Counted from the stretch's first letter, positions 1-4,946 are shown. The stretch is DNA of 6,810 bases from an uncultured Eubacteriales bacterium (GCA_900546685.1 UREB01000092.1:1-6810); one strand, 5' to 3'. Numbers and translations: made by a program. The notes: generated from the letters alone by a model not told the origin.

Positions 1-341
1 GCTTTCTCATGGTACGGGAACGCCCGCTCAAACTGCTTAACCTGATGCGCTTCCAAGCTGACCATGCCGCCCTGCCCGTAGCGTTTCAGCATCAAGAGGT
101 ACACCTCTTCCTTGCTGGTACGCAGCGCGTCGGCAATATTCCCGATCAGCTTCCAGCAATATGCGTTGGCGTCCAAACTTCTTTTCTTTCTGTATTCCTT
201 GATCTGTGCGATGTACGGCTTGTCTTTCATTCTGAAAACAAAGCTCTGGGCCGCGTGTTCATATCCTTTTGAGATTTTCAAACACAACCAGATCCCGTCA
301 TCCCACTTGCATTTCGATGTTTCAAATTTCAATTCTGTCAT
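1..341 (-). CDS. NinB-like phage recombination protein, C-terminus off the left edge
   Basis: Partial gene; 113 residues are visible and the frame is open at position 1. Residues 52-71 (KKRSLDANAYCWKLIGNIAD) form the conserved block seen in many small phage proteins of the NinB/Orf type: a basic patch, an SL-x-x-NAY-x-W motif and an amphipathic helix. NinB of lambda acts in recombination and binds single-stranded DNA; that role is family knowledge and is only inferred here. The start is the ATG at 341, preceded by GGGGGTG about 8 nt upstream. It lies 20 nt inside the exonuclease gene, so translation is probably coupled. Its position next to an annealing protein and an exonuclease supports a recombination role. 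It could instead be an uncharacterised phage protein sharing only this motif. Confidence 0.6.
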   Translation of the reverse strand, partial: MTELKFETSKCKWDDGIWLCLKISKGYEHAAQSFVFRMKDKPYIAQIKEYRKKRSLDANAYCWKLIGNIADALRTSKEEVYLLMLKRYGQGGMVSLEAHQVKQFERAFPYHEK

Positions 342-879
342 CCGGCCACACCCCCATTTTTAGGCATTCCGCCAAATAACTCAGTCTTGGAAGATATTCT
401 TTTTCGATGAATGCATCGTCATAGGCCACAAAATGTCTGGTGATCCGTGCGTTGTCTATGGGGCAAAAATAGTTCTTGTAATCCTCTTCTGTAAGGTGAT
501 ACGCGTCAATCTCCAATGGTTTGTTTGCAGCGTACATTTCCACCTGCGCCTGCCGCCAGTAAGCGGTCGATACGTGGAACGGTTCTTTCCTGTAGGTTTT
601 CACTTCATGGATGATGTGTTCATCCTCTCCGTCTAAATTGACGCGTAAGCAAAGCTTTGGAATCTTGATTTGCCGATCCCGTTCCATAACACCCAAAGCA
701 TCCAATATACGGTGCTCGTACATTGTTCCTGCCTGCATGGGAACCGTATGGAGGTTGATTTTTGTAATCCCCAGTTTTTCCGCCCAAAAGGCCTGAAAGG
801 TTGTTGTATGCCATCCGCCCATGATCCGGTTGGTGTCCGACGCTCCGAACCATCCGGACCTGTCTTGGCTATGGATCAT
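322..879 (-). CDS. YqaJ/lambda-type phage exonuclease
   Basis: 185-aa protein of the YqaJ viral recombinase family (PD-(D/E)xK nuclease fold). These enzymes digest one strand of double-stranded DNA ends to produce the single strand used by a partner annealing protein. Visible signatures are the N-terminal GASDTNRIMGG block (residues 12-22), a G-x-x-x-E at residues 51-55, D83, the HEVKT core with E92 and K94, and the YWRQAQVEMY helix (107-116) carrying the family's Q-x-Q pair. At 185 aa it is near the short end for the family, but all core motifs are present. The ATG at 879 overlaps the annealing-protein stop by 4 nt (ATGA) and follows GAGG at close spacing, so the two partners are likely made together. 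Function is well supported by motif order plus neighbour. Confidence 0.88.
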   Translation of the reverse strand: MIHSQDRSGWFGASDTNRIMGGWHTTTFQAFWAEKLGITKINLHTVPMQAGTMYEHRILDALGVMERDRQIKIPKLCLRVNLDGEDEHIIHEVKTYRKEPFHVSTAYWRQAQVEMYAANKPLEIDAYHLTEEDYKNYFCPIDNARITRHFVAYDDAFIEKEYLPRLSYLAECLKMGVWPDDRIEI

Positions 880-1523
880 AGCTTCCTCAAGTTCCGTTCC
901 ATTTGGCTTAGTGTGGTAAAGTAGGAAAAATATCCCCGTAGGGTATCACCATCCGCAATACCGATCTTCTGTGCTAAATCGTCCAAAGAAAATCCTGTCT
1001 GCTGCATCTTTGCCGTAACAAGTTCTTCCATCCTTCTTTTGATGACCAACAGCGAGTGCTTGTTTTTGTTTGTCTCGAACTCATCCACCGCGTCCTGTTC
1101 GTCTTCCTCGCTTTTTACCCACAGATGAAAACCAAGCCCGGTATGGATAGCAATGCATTTGACAAACAATCTCGTCTGTGCATTCCATACTCGCTGTTGT
1201 GTCAGACTATTATCCTTGACCGGGTTTTTCCCGTTCATCAAAGGCCCTCGAAATTCCCATGTATTGTCATCTACATGTACGGTTACACCTACCTCATAGC
1301 ATCGGTTAGTAGGGTCTCCCTCTTTCCCGCCGCCAAAGACTTGATCGCTCATAAATAGTGAGCTTCCATGTTCGTTGACCATAGGCTCAAAGTACACTGT
1401 TTCAGCGCCGTGTTCGTGCAACAGTTCCACGCACTTGGCCCAGTTTAGATAATCCATGCCATCACGTTTTTTACAGTATTTCGTTACGTCTACCTTGACC
1501 AATTCACTGTATGGTTTCAGCAT
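876..1523 (-). CDS. DUF1071-type single-strand annealing protein (Rad52/Sak-like)
   Basis: 215-aa protein resembling the DUF1071 family of phage recombinases in Gram-positive phages, grouped with Sak/Rad52-like annealing proteins. Seen: an N-terminal block with DYLNWAKCVELLHEHG, a central beta-rich part with charged loops (VHVDDNTWEFRGPLMNGKN), the NAQTRLFVKCIAIHTGLGFHLW helix-strand block typical of the family, and an acidic linker followed by a helical C-terminus. Such proteins coat ssDNA and anneal complementary strands. The exonuclease directly downstream with a 4-nt overlap is the expected partner. The start at 1523 was chosen because GAGAGGAG lies just upstream and it overlaps the 43-aa zinc-ribbon gene. 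An in-frame ATG at 1556 would add 11 residues lying over that gene's CxxC region and is less likely. Confidence 0.8.
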   Translation of the reverse strand: MLKPYSELVKVDVTKYCKKRDGMDYLNWAKCVELLHEHGAETVYFEPMVNEHGSSLFMSDQVFGGGKEGDPTNRCYEVGVTVHVDDNTWEFRGPLMNGKNPVKDNSLTQQRVWNAQTRLFVKCIAIHTGLGFHLWVKSEEDEQDAVDEFETNKNKHSLLVIKRRMEELVTAKMQQTGFSLDDLAQKIGIADGDTLRGYFSYFTTLSQMERNLRKL

Positions 1524-1635
1524 CCTGCCTCTCCTCTCTGCATTTTTGGCATACATACAAGCCCTCTTCCGTCCTCACTGCTTGTTCAGTCTGTTCATGG
1601 CACACGTCGCACTCTATCCAGCATTCAAGCCACAT
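1504..1635 (-). CDS. 43-aa zinc-ribbon peptide
   Basis: Very short gene that a length filter would miss. The 43-aa product has two CxxC knuckles, CDVC (residues 9-12) and CQKC (29-32), separated by 16 residues, the layout of a minimal treble-clef or zinc-ribbon fold binding one Zn. It has no other domain and ends in a charged helix-prone tail. The ATG at 1635 follows GGGGGAAGGG and lies inside the end of the 116-aa gene (11-nt overlap). Its own end overlaps the annealing-protein start by 20 nt, so it sits exactly in register within the coupled operon. Four correctly spaced cysteines in a 43-codon frame make a chance ORF unlikely. Function is unknown; an accessory role for the recombination proteins is only a guess from position. 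Confidence 0.72.
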   Translation of the reverse strand: MWLECWIECDVCHEQTEQAVRTEEGLYVCQKCREERQDAETIQ

Positions 1636-1975
1636 ACCCTTCCCCCCATTCGTCCAGCACCACATGCATATCCGCCAGGTTGTCCTCTATCGCGCTCTCT
1701 TCATCGCCCAGCACGTCCTGCAATACGTCGTACAGGGCATCTATATCCCGCCGTGTCAATCCGCGCTGTTCCATCGCATGAAACCGGGTTTGTATTGTTT
1801 CCACGGTGTCCTGCTCTGCTTGTGCTCTGGCCGCTGCCTCTGCACAGTCCAAGCACAGCATGTCCAAGCCGGTAAAGTAGGCGTTGTCCCCTTCATCCAG
1901 TTCTGTGCCGCACTTGTCGCACTGCCGCACATTTGCTTTGATGCGTTCCCCGAACGGGTCATTCCATGCTGTCAT
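1625..1975 (-). CDS. Zinc-ribbon phage protein of unknown function
   Basis: 116-aa acidic protein with CDKC (residues 19-22) and CLDC (41-44), a double CxxC zinc-binding module at the N-terminus. A long helical, strongly acidic region follows (roughly 45-110, with many D/E and Q), possibly coiled coil. I do not recognise the family by name. The ATG at 1975 overlaps the preceding stop by 4 nt (ATGA) and follows GAGGTGG. Its CxxC layout parallels the 43-aa product immediately downstream (same two knuckles, similar spacing), so the two may be related or act as partners, although outside the cysteines they do not align obviously. It is likely cytoplasmic. An earlier start is excluded by coupling with the upstream gene. 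Confidence 0.78.
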   Translation of the reverse strand: MTAWNDPFGERIKANVRQCDKCGTELDEGDNAYFTGLDMLCLDCAEAAARAQAEQDTVETIQTRFHAMEQRGLTRRDIDALYDVLQDVLGDEESAIEDNLADMHVVLDEWGEGYVA

Positions 1976-2448
1976 GGTTCCACCTCAAAATGTATCTTTA
2001 GCATTTCGATCATCTTTTTGTATTCGCGGCCGTACAGGTTATTCCCATGTGTGCTTTCTACCCTTTGGCAAAACTCCTCCAGGCTGCCGAAAAAGCACCC
2101 GCAAGACACATGAACATCTCCGTTTTTTGTTCTGAATGCCGTTGTTGTCCTGTATTCCGATCCAAAGCCGCTCATACTGCAAATGTCGCCTGCTGTTTTA
2201 ATATCAGCATCACCGGAGACCCGCGAATCGCCAGAGACCCGCGCATCGTCAGAGACCCGCGCATTGCCATAGACCCACGCATCGTCAGAGACCCACGCAT
2301 TGCCGTCCTGGATGAGATTTTTTTCTGCCTCTATGTATCCGCCAATATCTCCCTCTTTTACATTTCCAAAGTCTCTCAATGCTTGTATCCGATACAGGGT
2401 CCTGTTTCCGACCTTGGTTGTTTCCTCTGTGAGCCTGTATTTCTTCAC
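1972..2448 (-). CDS. Hexapeptide-repeat (beta-helix) phage protein
   Basis: 158-aa protein with three parts: an N-terminal MKKYRLTEET...LYRIQALRDFG block, six hexapeptide turns at residues 49-84 (GNAWVS DDAWVY GNARVS and so on) ending in DADI, and a C-terminal domain with FRTKNGDVHVSCGCFFGSLEEF and a HGNNLYGREYKKMIEML helix. The repeats predict a short left-handed beta-helix. This architecture recurs as an uncharacterised early protein in phages of gut Firmicutes; its role is not known to me. Start choice: GTG at 2448 gives the MKKY N-terminus, sits 9 nt after AAGGAGG and overlaps the upstream stop by 4 nt (GTGA). An alternative GTG at 2454 is only 3 nt from that ribosome site and less likely. 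Confidence 0.8.
   Translation of the reverse strand: MKKYRLTEETTKVGNRTLYRIQALRDFGNVKEGDIGGYIEAEKNLIQDGNAWVSDDAWVYGNARVSDDARVSGDSRVSGDADIKTAGDICSMSGFGSEYRTTTAFRTKNGDVHVSCGCFFGSLEEFCQRVESTHGNNLYGREYKKMIEMLKIHFEVEP
2216..2305 (-). repeat. Five tandem 18-bp coding repeats
   Basis: Five consecutive 18-bp units start at 2216, 2234, 2252, 2270 and 2288, with plus-strand consensus GAGACCCRCGCATYGYCA. They encode hexapeptide turns of the beta-helix protein (18 bp is six codons). Units differ at only a few positions, and alternating units share the TCGTC or TTGCC variant, suggesting recent duplication of 18- or 36-bp blocks. Copy number would be expected to vary among relatives. Confidence 0.9.
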
Positions 2449-2552
2449 TTGCACATTCCTCCTTCCCGTGGTACACTCTGTTTAGAGTTATTTACTTTGC
2501 CGCGTTTTGCAGTTGCCGCTGCTTGCGCGGCTTTTCTTTTGTCATTTTTCAT
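2445..2552 (-). CDS. 35-aa basic peptide of unknown function
   Basis: Short frame encoding a lysine/alanine-rich basic peptide that starts MKNDKRKAAQAAATAKRGK and ends GGMCK. It has no recognisable domain. The basic Ala/Lys/Arg composition is compatible with a nucleic-acid-binding or disordered peptide, but nothing specific can be said. Support comes from position. The ATG at 2552 overlaps the stop of the 39-aa membrane peptide by 4 nt (ATGA), and its TGA overlaps the GTG start of the beta-helix gene by 4 nt (GTGA). The ribosome site of the next gene (AAGGAGG) lies inside its last codons. Its own ribosome site is weak (GTGATGGG), so translation probably depends on coupling. Confidence 0.5.
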   Translation of the reverse strand: MKNDKRKAAQAAATAKRGKVNNSKQSVPREGGMCK

Positions 2553-2668
2553 CCCATCACCGCCCATACTGTCCAGGCCGCCCAGCGGAACAGGGTAAAC
2601 CCTATCGCCGTTCCTGCGAATATCCAGTAGAACCAGGCGTCGCTGTAGGTTTCAATCCTGCGTTTCAT
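2549..2668 (-). CDS. 39-aa single-pass membrane peptide
   Basis: Short gene whose product is MKRRIETYSDAW followed by a hydrophobic, aromatic-rich stretch (FYWIFAGTAIGFTLF then WAAWTVWAVMG). It has one, perhaps two tightly packed, transmembrane segments spanning residues 12-38 with a basic N-terminus predicted inside. There is no signal-peptidase site. The ATG at 2668 follows GTGAGGAAAA and overlaps the end of the 87-aa gene by 17 nt; its stop overlaps the next start by 4 nt. Small membrane peptides in early phage operons are common, but their roles vary and none is assigned here. It could be a host-membrane effector. Confidence rests on the ribosome site, both overlaps and the coherent hydrophobic profile. 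Confidence 0.6.
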   Translation of the reverse strand: MKRRIETYSDAWFYWIFAGTAIGFTLFRWAAWTVWAVMG

Positions 2669-2915
2669 TGTTTTCCTCACGATTTACTAAAAATAGATCT
2701 CCCTTTACTACTTGCAATTTTATTGGAATATTGTTTCTTTTAGCGATATTTTTTAATGTTGCATAAGCGGAATTTGCGCGTTTATATTCCGGCTGAAAAT
2801 CGACCTTAGCAATCTTGTATCCACTGTTCACAAAGCTCCAAAGAAGCGTTAATCTTTCTTTTCCCCTGATTGTTTTGTTTTTAGGGATTTCCTCTCTATA
2901 TTCATAAAATTTCAT
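2652..2915 (-). CDS. 87-aa early phage protein of unknown function
   Basis: 87-aa basic protein; no named family recognised. The centre (around residues 30-62, with KVDFQPEYKRANSAYATLKN) and the end (KLQVVKGDLFLVNRE) read as a small alpha/beta domain. The S-A-Y-x-x-L-K-N-x-x-K-R segment followed by a V-K-G-D-x-F-L-V strand resembles small nucleic-acid-associated phage proteins, but that is only an impression. The start was placed at ATG 2915, sharing one base with the upstream stop (TGATG) and lying 8 nt after AAAGGA. A GTG one codon earlier (2918) is possible but gives a poorer arrangement. The C-terminal tail (NREENNETQD) overlaps the start of the membrane peptide. Confidence 0.72.
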   Translation of the reverse strand: MKFYEYREEIPKNKTIRGKERLTLLWSFVNSGYKIAKVDFQPEYKRANSAYATLKNIAKRNNIPIKLQVVKGDLFLVNREENNETQD

Positions 2916-3058
2916 CACACTTGTCCTTTCTTTTTGTTTGCCTCCCGCAAATACCCTTGTATTTGCTTGTCCCTGTCGTACTGTGTGTTCGTTTTGTTCT
3001 GTGGAATCGTGATCCGTTTCTGTTTTGGTTTCGGATCGTAATAGTCGTAGTTTGCCAT
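2915..3058 (-). CDS. 47-aa basic peptide of unknown function
   Basis: Short gene whose product begins MANYDYYDPKPKQKRITIPQ and ends REANKKKGQV. It is rich in lysine, tyrosine and asparagine, with no transmembrane segment or cysteine, and is probably flexible. No homologous family is recognised. The ATG at 3058 follows GGAAGGAAAC at good spacing, and the TGA shares one base with the next ATG. It is the first gene after the 141-nt non-coding gap, so its ribosome site may be read from a separate transcript or after processing. A competing frame from a GTG at 3093 (63 aa, Arg/Thr-rich) overlaps it, but that one has a weak ribosome site and breaks the coupling pattern. Confidence 0.6.
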   Translation of the reverse strand: MANYDYYDPKPKQKRITIPQNKTNTQYDRDKQIQGYLREANKKKGQV

Positions 3059-3199
3059 TGTTTCCTTCCCCGAAAGCCCACCTTGCGCGGCACTCCCTAT
3101 ATAGGTTGTCTGGATTTGCCTTGGTCAGACATTTGTTTTATTTTTTGGAGTTTGTATGCAGGGCCGGAGTGCCGCTTAAGGCAGGCTCTCGTTTTGCTG
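3059..3199 (-). promoter_or_regulatory. 141-nt intergenic gap with inverted repeats
   Basis: Largest non-coding interval in the leftward operon, between the HTH/zinc-ribbon gene and the small-gene chain. It holds a perfect 10-bp inverted repeat, GCGGCACTCC at 3087-3096 and GGAGTGCCGC at 3166-3175, separated by 69 nt. A perfect 10-bp palindrome CCTATATAGG (3096-3105) abuts the left arm. In RNA the arms could pair to present the intervening 69 nt as a loop just before the next ribosome site. The TATATA within the palindrome could serve as a -10, but no convincing -35 lies at the right distance. Only an 11-codon frame is visible inside. An operator, RNA switch or processing site are all possible. 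Confidence 0.4.
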
Positions 3200-3700
3200 T
3201 TATGCGCTCAGCTCACAGCTGCACTGTGCGCCGTTCTCTATCGGTGCGCCGCAATGCGGGCAGATGGTGCGCTGCCGGTTTCGTTTCAACCGTCGTTCAT
3301 ACCGTGCTTGCGTGCGCCGTACCATGTCTAAAAACCATTGCTGTGCCGTTGTGTAACCCAGCTCTTGCAGCATTTGCGGTTCCAGCCACTTGCAACACCA
3401 TTCAGGAACGCGGAAAGTCGCTTTGCGTTTAATCCTATGCCCGTCCTTTTTCGCCGTCTTAGGCGCGAGCTCACCGTCCATGCAATGGATCAGGTCGATT
3501 TCTGGTTCCGTGTACAGGTCAAGCGGCTTGCATCCCATGGCTTGGCACATCGCCCGAAGCTGCTCTACCGTCGGCAATGCCGCGCCGGTTTCTATCTTGG
3601 AATATGCTGGCTTGTCCAGCTTTACCCCGCTTTGCCCGATAATCTCCACAAGTGCCTTTTGCGTCAGACCGCATGCTGTTCTTGTTGCTTTGATTTTCAT
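3200..3700 (-). CDS. Xre-family HTH protein with C-terminal zinc-ribbon-like tail
   Basis: 166-aa protein. Residues 1-65 form an Xre/Cro-type HTH (ACGLTQKALVEIIG, recognition region around PAYSKIETG, then LPTVEQLRAMCQAMGCKPLDLY). The middle is basic (KTAKKDGHRIKRK), followed by a helical segment (about 99-145) ending in a strongly basic RRLKRNRQR run. The last 20 residues carry CPHC (147-150) and CSC (160-162), four cysteines fit to bind Zn. HTH plus a tail zinc knuckle suggests a DNA-binding early regulator; the targets are unknown. The start overlaps the upstream stop by 4 nt (ATGA). The tail CPHCGAP pattern is typical of zinc ribbons, although the second pair is CxC rather than CxxC. Confidence 0.75.
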   Translation of the reverse strand: MKIKATRTACGLTQKALVEIIGQSGVKLDKPAYSKIETGAALPTVEQLRAMCQAMGCKPLDLYTEPEIDLIHCMDGELAPKTAKKDGHRIKRKATFRVPEWCCKWLEPQMLQELGYTTAQQWFLDMVRRTQARYERRLKRNRQRTICPHCGAPIENGAQCSCELSA

Positions 3701-3909
3701 GCGCCTTTCAGCCTTTCAAAATGTGTTACTACGGCGGGCTTCCAAAACTTTGTCCGTTTCCCTACCGTTACAGGGCCTAGATACTCGATACTTTCCCTGT
3801 CTTTCTTTGCCTGCATCCGAAGCGCCTGTTCATCGCATTTAAGAAAATCTGCCATCTGTTCCACCGTGATCCAATCATCTGGTATAGCCTTGATTTCCTC
3901 TAATGTCAT
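3697..3909 (-). CDS. Small excisionase/MerR-like HTH protein
   Basis: 70-aa protein with one domain. DDWITVEQMADFLKCDEQALRMQAKKD (residues 11-37) matches a winged HTH of the excisionase/AlpA/MerR-like type: W-I-T-V-E-Q-M-A-D-F-L is the first helix, followed by a turn and recognition helix. The wing is GKRTKFWKPAVVTHFE (50-65), where a strand R-T-K-F-x-K-P leads to the closing helix, as in Xis-type proteins. It could be a recombination directionality factor or a plain regulator; no integrase is in view to decide. The ATG at 3909 overlaps the preceding stop by 4 nt with GGGAG upstream. Extending to the upstream in-frame ATG at 3987 would add 26 glycine-rich residues lying over the neighbouring gene and is rejected. 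Confidence 0.68.
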   Translation of the reverse strand: MTLEEIKAIPDDWITVEQMADFLKCDEQALRMQAKKDRESIEYLGPVTVGKRTKFWKPAVVTHFERLKGA

Positions 3910-4346
3910 TTGCCATCCGCTCCCGCCTCCAAGACCTGGGTACAGGCCACAATCTGTTCTTTCACTGAATGCAGTACCTGTTCCCATTCCTCTAGTTCAT
4001 CCGCGCCGATCTTCCCATCAGCCAAGATTTCTGCAAGCATACCGGCGTTATCGTTCATTTCCTTTGTTGCAGAAATCAAATGCAACGCCGATATGGGAAG
4101 CGGCACAAACTCCACATGCGGAAAGGTGTCTTGCCATGCCTCCATTTCCTGCTGTGCCCGGTACTTTAGCCCCGGATCTCCATACACATCGGACAGCATA
4201 CAAATCGTGTCCCATGAGGGAAAAACGCTCCCGTTTTCATATCGCCGGATCGTGCTTACATCGCAAAAGCTTTGCATTGCTGCTGCGTCCTGCGATAGGT
4301 GCGCTGTCTGCCTACTTTCCCGTAAAATGCTTCCAAGGTCTGCCAT
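3906..4346 (-). CDS. Xre-family phage regulator with C-terminal helical domain
   Basis: 146-aa protein. The N-terminal HTH (about residues 3-65) has LGSILRESRQTAHLSQDAAA, the recognition segment CDVSTIRRYENG and the closing FPSWDTICMLSDVYGDPGL, all typical of Xre. The C-terminal part (about 85-140) is helical, with AGMLAEILADGKIGADELEEWEQVL. This is a layout like CII/CP76-type phage regulators, where an HTH is followed by a helical oligomerisation segment with a DGKI-x-x-x-E motif. The ATG at 4346 has a strong AGGAGG 8 nt upstream. The 86-nt gap before it contains the direct-repeat/dyad element described separately, so it may have its own control in addition to read-through from the promoter at 4677-4705. 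Confidence 0.75.
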   Translation of the reverse strand: MADLGSILRESRQTAHLSQDAAAMQSFCDVSTIRRYENGSVFPSWDTICMLSDVYGDPGLKYRAQQEMEAWQDTFPHVEFVPLPISALHLISATKEMNDNAGMLAEILADGKIGADELEEWEQVLHSVKEQIVACTQVLEAGADGK

Positions 4347-4359
4347 CCTCTTTGCCTCC

Positions 4360-4425
4360 TTTCTTTGGTATTCTTTTCTTGCAGCGGAACATCCGTTGCA
4401 AAACCTCTTTTTCTTTGGTACTCTT
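4360..4425. repeat. Direct repeat / dyad / direct repeat element
   Basis: Two 16-bp direct copies, TTTCTTTGGTATTCTT (4360-4375) and TTTCTTTGGTACTCTT (4410-4425), differ at one base and are exactly 50 bp apart. Between them lies an inverted repeat with 8-bp arms and a 3-nt centre, GCAGCGGAACATCCGTTGC (4381-4399), with one imperfect pair. It fills the gap upstream of the 146-aa Xre gene. It is not a normal intrinsic terminator because no T-run follows directly in either strand. An operator cluster or partial local duplication are the likely explanations. Confidence 0.55.
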
Positions 4426-4432
4426 GTTGTGT

Positions 4433-4624
4433 CTAAAACAGTTCTTCTACCGTACTGTTTAGCGCCAGCGCTATCAGCTTGGCTGTATCGGCCTTTGGGA
4501 TTCGCTCTCCCGATTCATATCGCTGATAACTTGTCACCGTTATCCTGGCGCTTTTTGCAAGATCTGCTTGCGTTAAAGGTGTTTCTTTGCGTTTGATTTT
4601 GAGTTTCGTTTCTTTCGTGCTCAT
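4433..4624 (-). CDS. Cro-like Xre-family regulator, first early gene
   Basis: 63-aa single-domain Xre protein: LKIKRKETPLTQADLAKSARI, then TVTSYQRYESGERIPKADTAKLIALALNSTVEELF. It matches the Cro/CI-type HTH (Pfam HTH_3) with a basic N-terminus and no dimerisation tail. It is the first gene after the leftward promoter and faces the 73-aa Xre gene across shared operators, the standard arrangement for Cro opposite CI, so it is probably the lytic-side regulator. Start: ATG at 4624, 5 nt after AAGGAG; the adjacent in-frame ATG at 4627 is too close to that site. A longer frame beginning at 4666 would start inside the operator and upstream of the ribosome site. The predicted leader is about 46 nt. 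Confidence 0.8.
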   Translation of the reverse strand: MSTKETKLKIKRKETPLTQADLAKSARITVTSYQRYESGERIPKADTAKLIALALNSTVEELF

Positions 4625-4647
4625 CATCACTCCTTTTTGCCAGCTAG

Positions 4648-4669
4648 AACACGTCCATTCGGTCATGTT
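4648..4669. promoter_or_regulatory. Operator copy 1 (imperfect dyad)
   Basis: Sequence AACACGTCC-ATTC-GGTCATGTT. The two 9-bp arms are complementary at 7 of 9 positions, and the site repeats as a near-identical direct copy 34 bp to the right. It overlaps the predicted leftward transcription start (about 4670). It is probably bound by the 73-aa and/or 63-aa Xre proteins. Confidence 0.7.
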
Positions 4670-4676
4670 TGTGTAT

Positions 4677-4705
4677 ATACTAACACGTCCGTTTGGTCAT
4701 GTCAA
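4677..4705 (-). promoter_or_regulatory. Leftward early promoter
   Basis: On the minus strand, TTGACA (4705-4700, perfect -35) is followed by a 17-nt spacer and TAGTAT (4682-4677, 4 of 6 to the -10 consensus). The -35 overlaps operator copy 2 and the -10 lies between the two copies, so a bound repressor would block it. It would transcribe the Cro-like gene and the leftward operon. On the opposite strand TATACT (4676-4681) could be a -10 for the repressor gene, but no good -35 accompanies it. Confidence 0.75.
4682..4703. promoter_or_regulatory. Operator copy 2 (imperfect dyad)
   Basis: Sequence AACACGTCC-GTTT-GGTCATGTC. It matches copy 1 in 19 of 22 positions and has the same 9-4-9 dyad layout. 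It covers the -35 of the leftward promoter and ends 10 bp before the repressor ribosome site, so it could also mediate autoregulation. Confidence 0.7.
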
Positions 4706-4724
4706 CCTTTTATGGAGGTTTTTT

Positions 4725-4946
4725 ATGGCTTCATTTTCTGATCGTATTCTGTCATTGAAAAACGAAAAGTCGGTATTGCAAAAAACCATTGCTGATTCCA
4801 TTGGAATTTCCCTGCGTGCCTTACAACGCTATGAAAAGGCAGAACGGGAACCATCCATGTCTGTGCTCATTGCCCTTGCCGACTTCTTTGATGTGTCTAT
4901 CGACTATCTTGTCGGCAGAACGGACAATCCTGCTGTGAACCGTTAG
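4725..4946 (+). CDS. Xre-family repressor (likely CI-type lysogeny repressor)
   Basis: 73-aa single-domain HTH protein: FSDRILSLKNEKSVLQKTIADSIGI (residues 4-28), recognition segment SLRALQRYEKAEREPS (29-44) and closing helix SVLIALADFFDVSIDYLVGRTDNP (46-69). The DVSIDYLVGRTDNP end is a hallmark of Gram-positive phage and element repressors. It lacks the C-terminal oligomerisation or LexA-like peptidase part, so it cannot respond to SOS by self-cleavage and may be removed by other means. Start: ATG 4725, 6 nt after GGAGG (4714-4718); a longer reading from 4587 lies over the opposing Cro-like gene. It is divergent from that gene across two operators. Its TAG overlaps the stop of the convergent 64-aa gene by 4 nt. 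Confidence 0.82.
   Translation: MASFSDRILSLKNEKSVLQKTIADSIGISLRALQRYEKAEREPSMSVLIALADFFDVSIDYLVGRTDNPAVNR

Noticed and set aside
876..1556. Longer annealing protein starting at ATG 1556
   Set aside because: The extra 11 residues overlap the CxxC-coding part of the 43-aa gene. The start at 1523 has a stronger ribosome site and matches the operon's short-overlap pattern.
1511..2113. 200-aa open frame on the plus strand
   Set aside because: It is antisense to the zinc-ribbon genes and the end of the beta-helix gene. Its Cys/His/Phe-rich, non-globular composition and lack of a ribosome site mark it as a shadow.
2216..2305. Tandem repeats as a possible CRISPR array or origin iterons
   Set aside because: The 18-bp units have no unique spacers and stay in frame as hexapeptide codons of the beta-helix protein, so coding fully explains them.
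2902..3093. 63-aa minus-strand frame starting at a GTG
   Set aside because: It overlaps the 47-aa gene in another frame. Its ribosome site is weak, its product is low-complexity Arg/Thr-rich, and the 47-aa gene fits the overlap pattern with the next start.
4381..4410. Hairpin as an intrinsic terminator
   Set aside because: The 8-bp stem with a 3-nt loop contains an imperfect pair, and no T-run follows directly on either strand. An operator or dyad reading is more consistent.
3338..4462. 374-aa open frame on the plus strand
   Set aside because: It lies antisense to four consecutive well-supported HTH genes, has no ribosome site, and its translation is rich in Cys, Pro, Ser and Arg with no domain. 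It is open only because of the codon use of the opposite strand.
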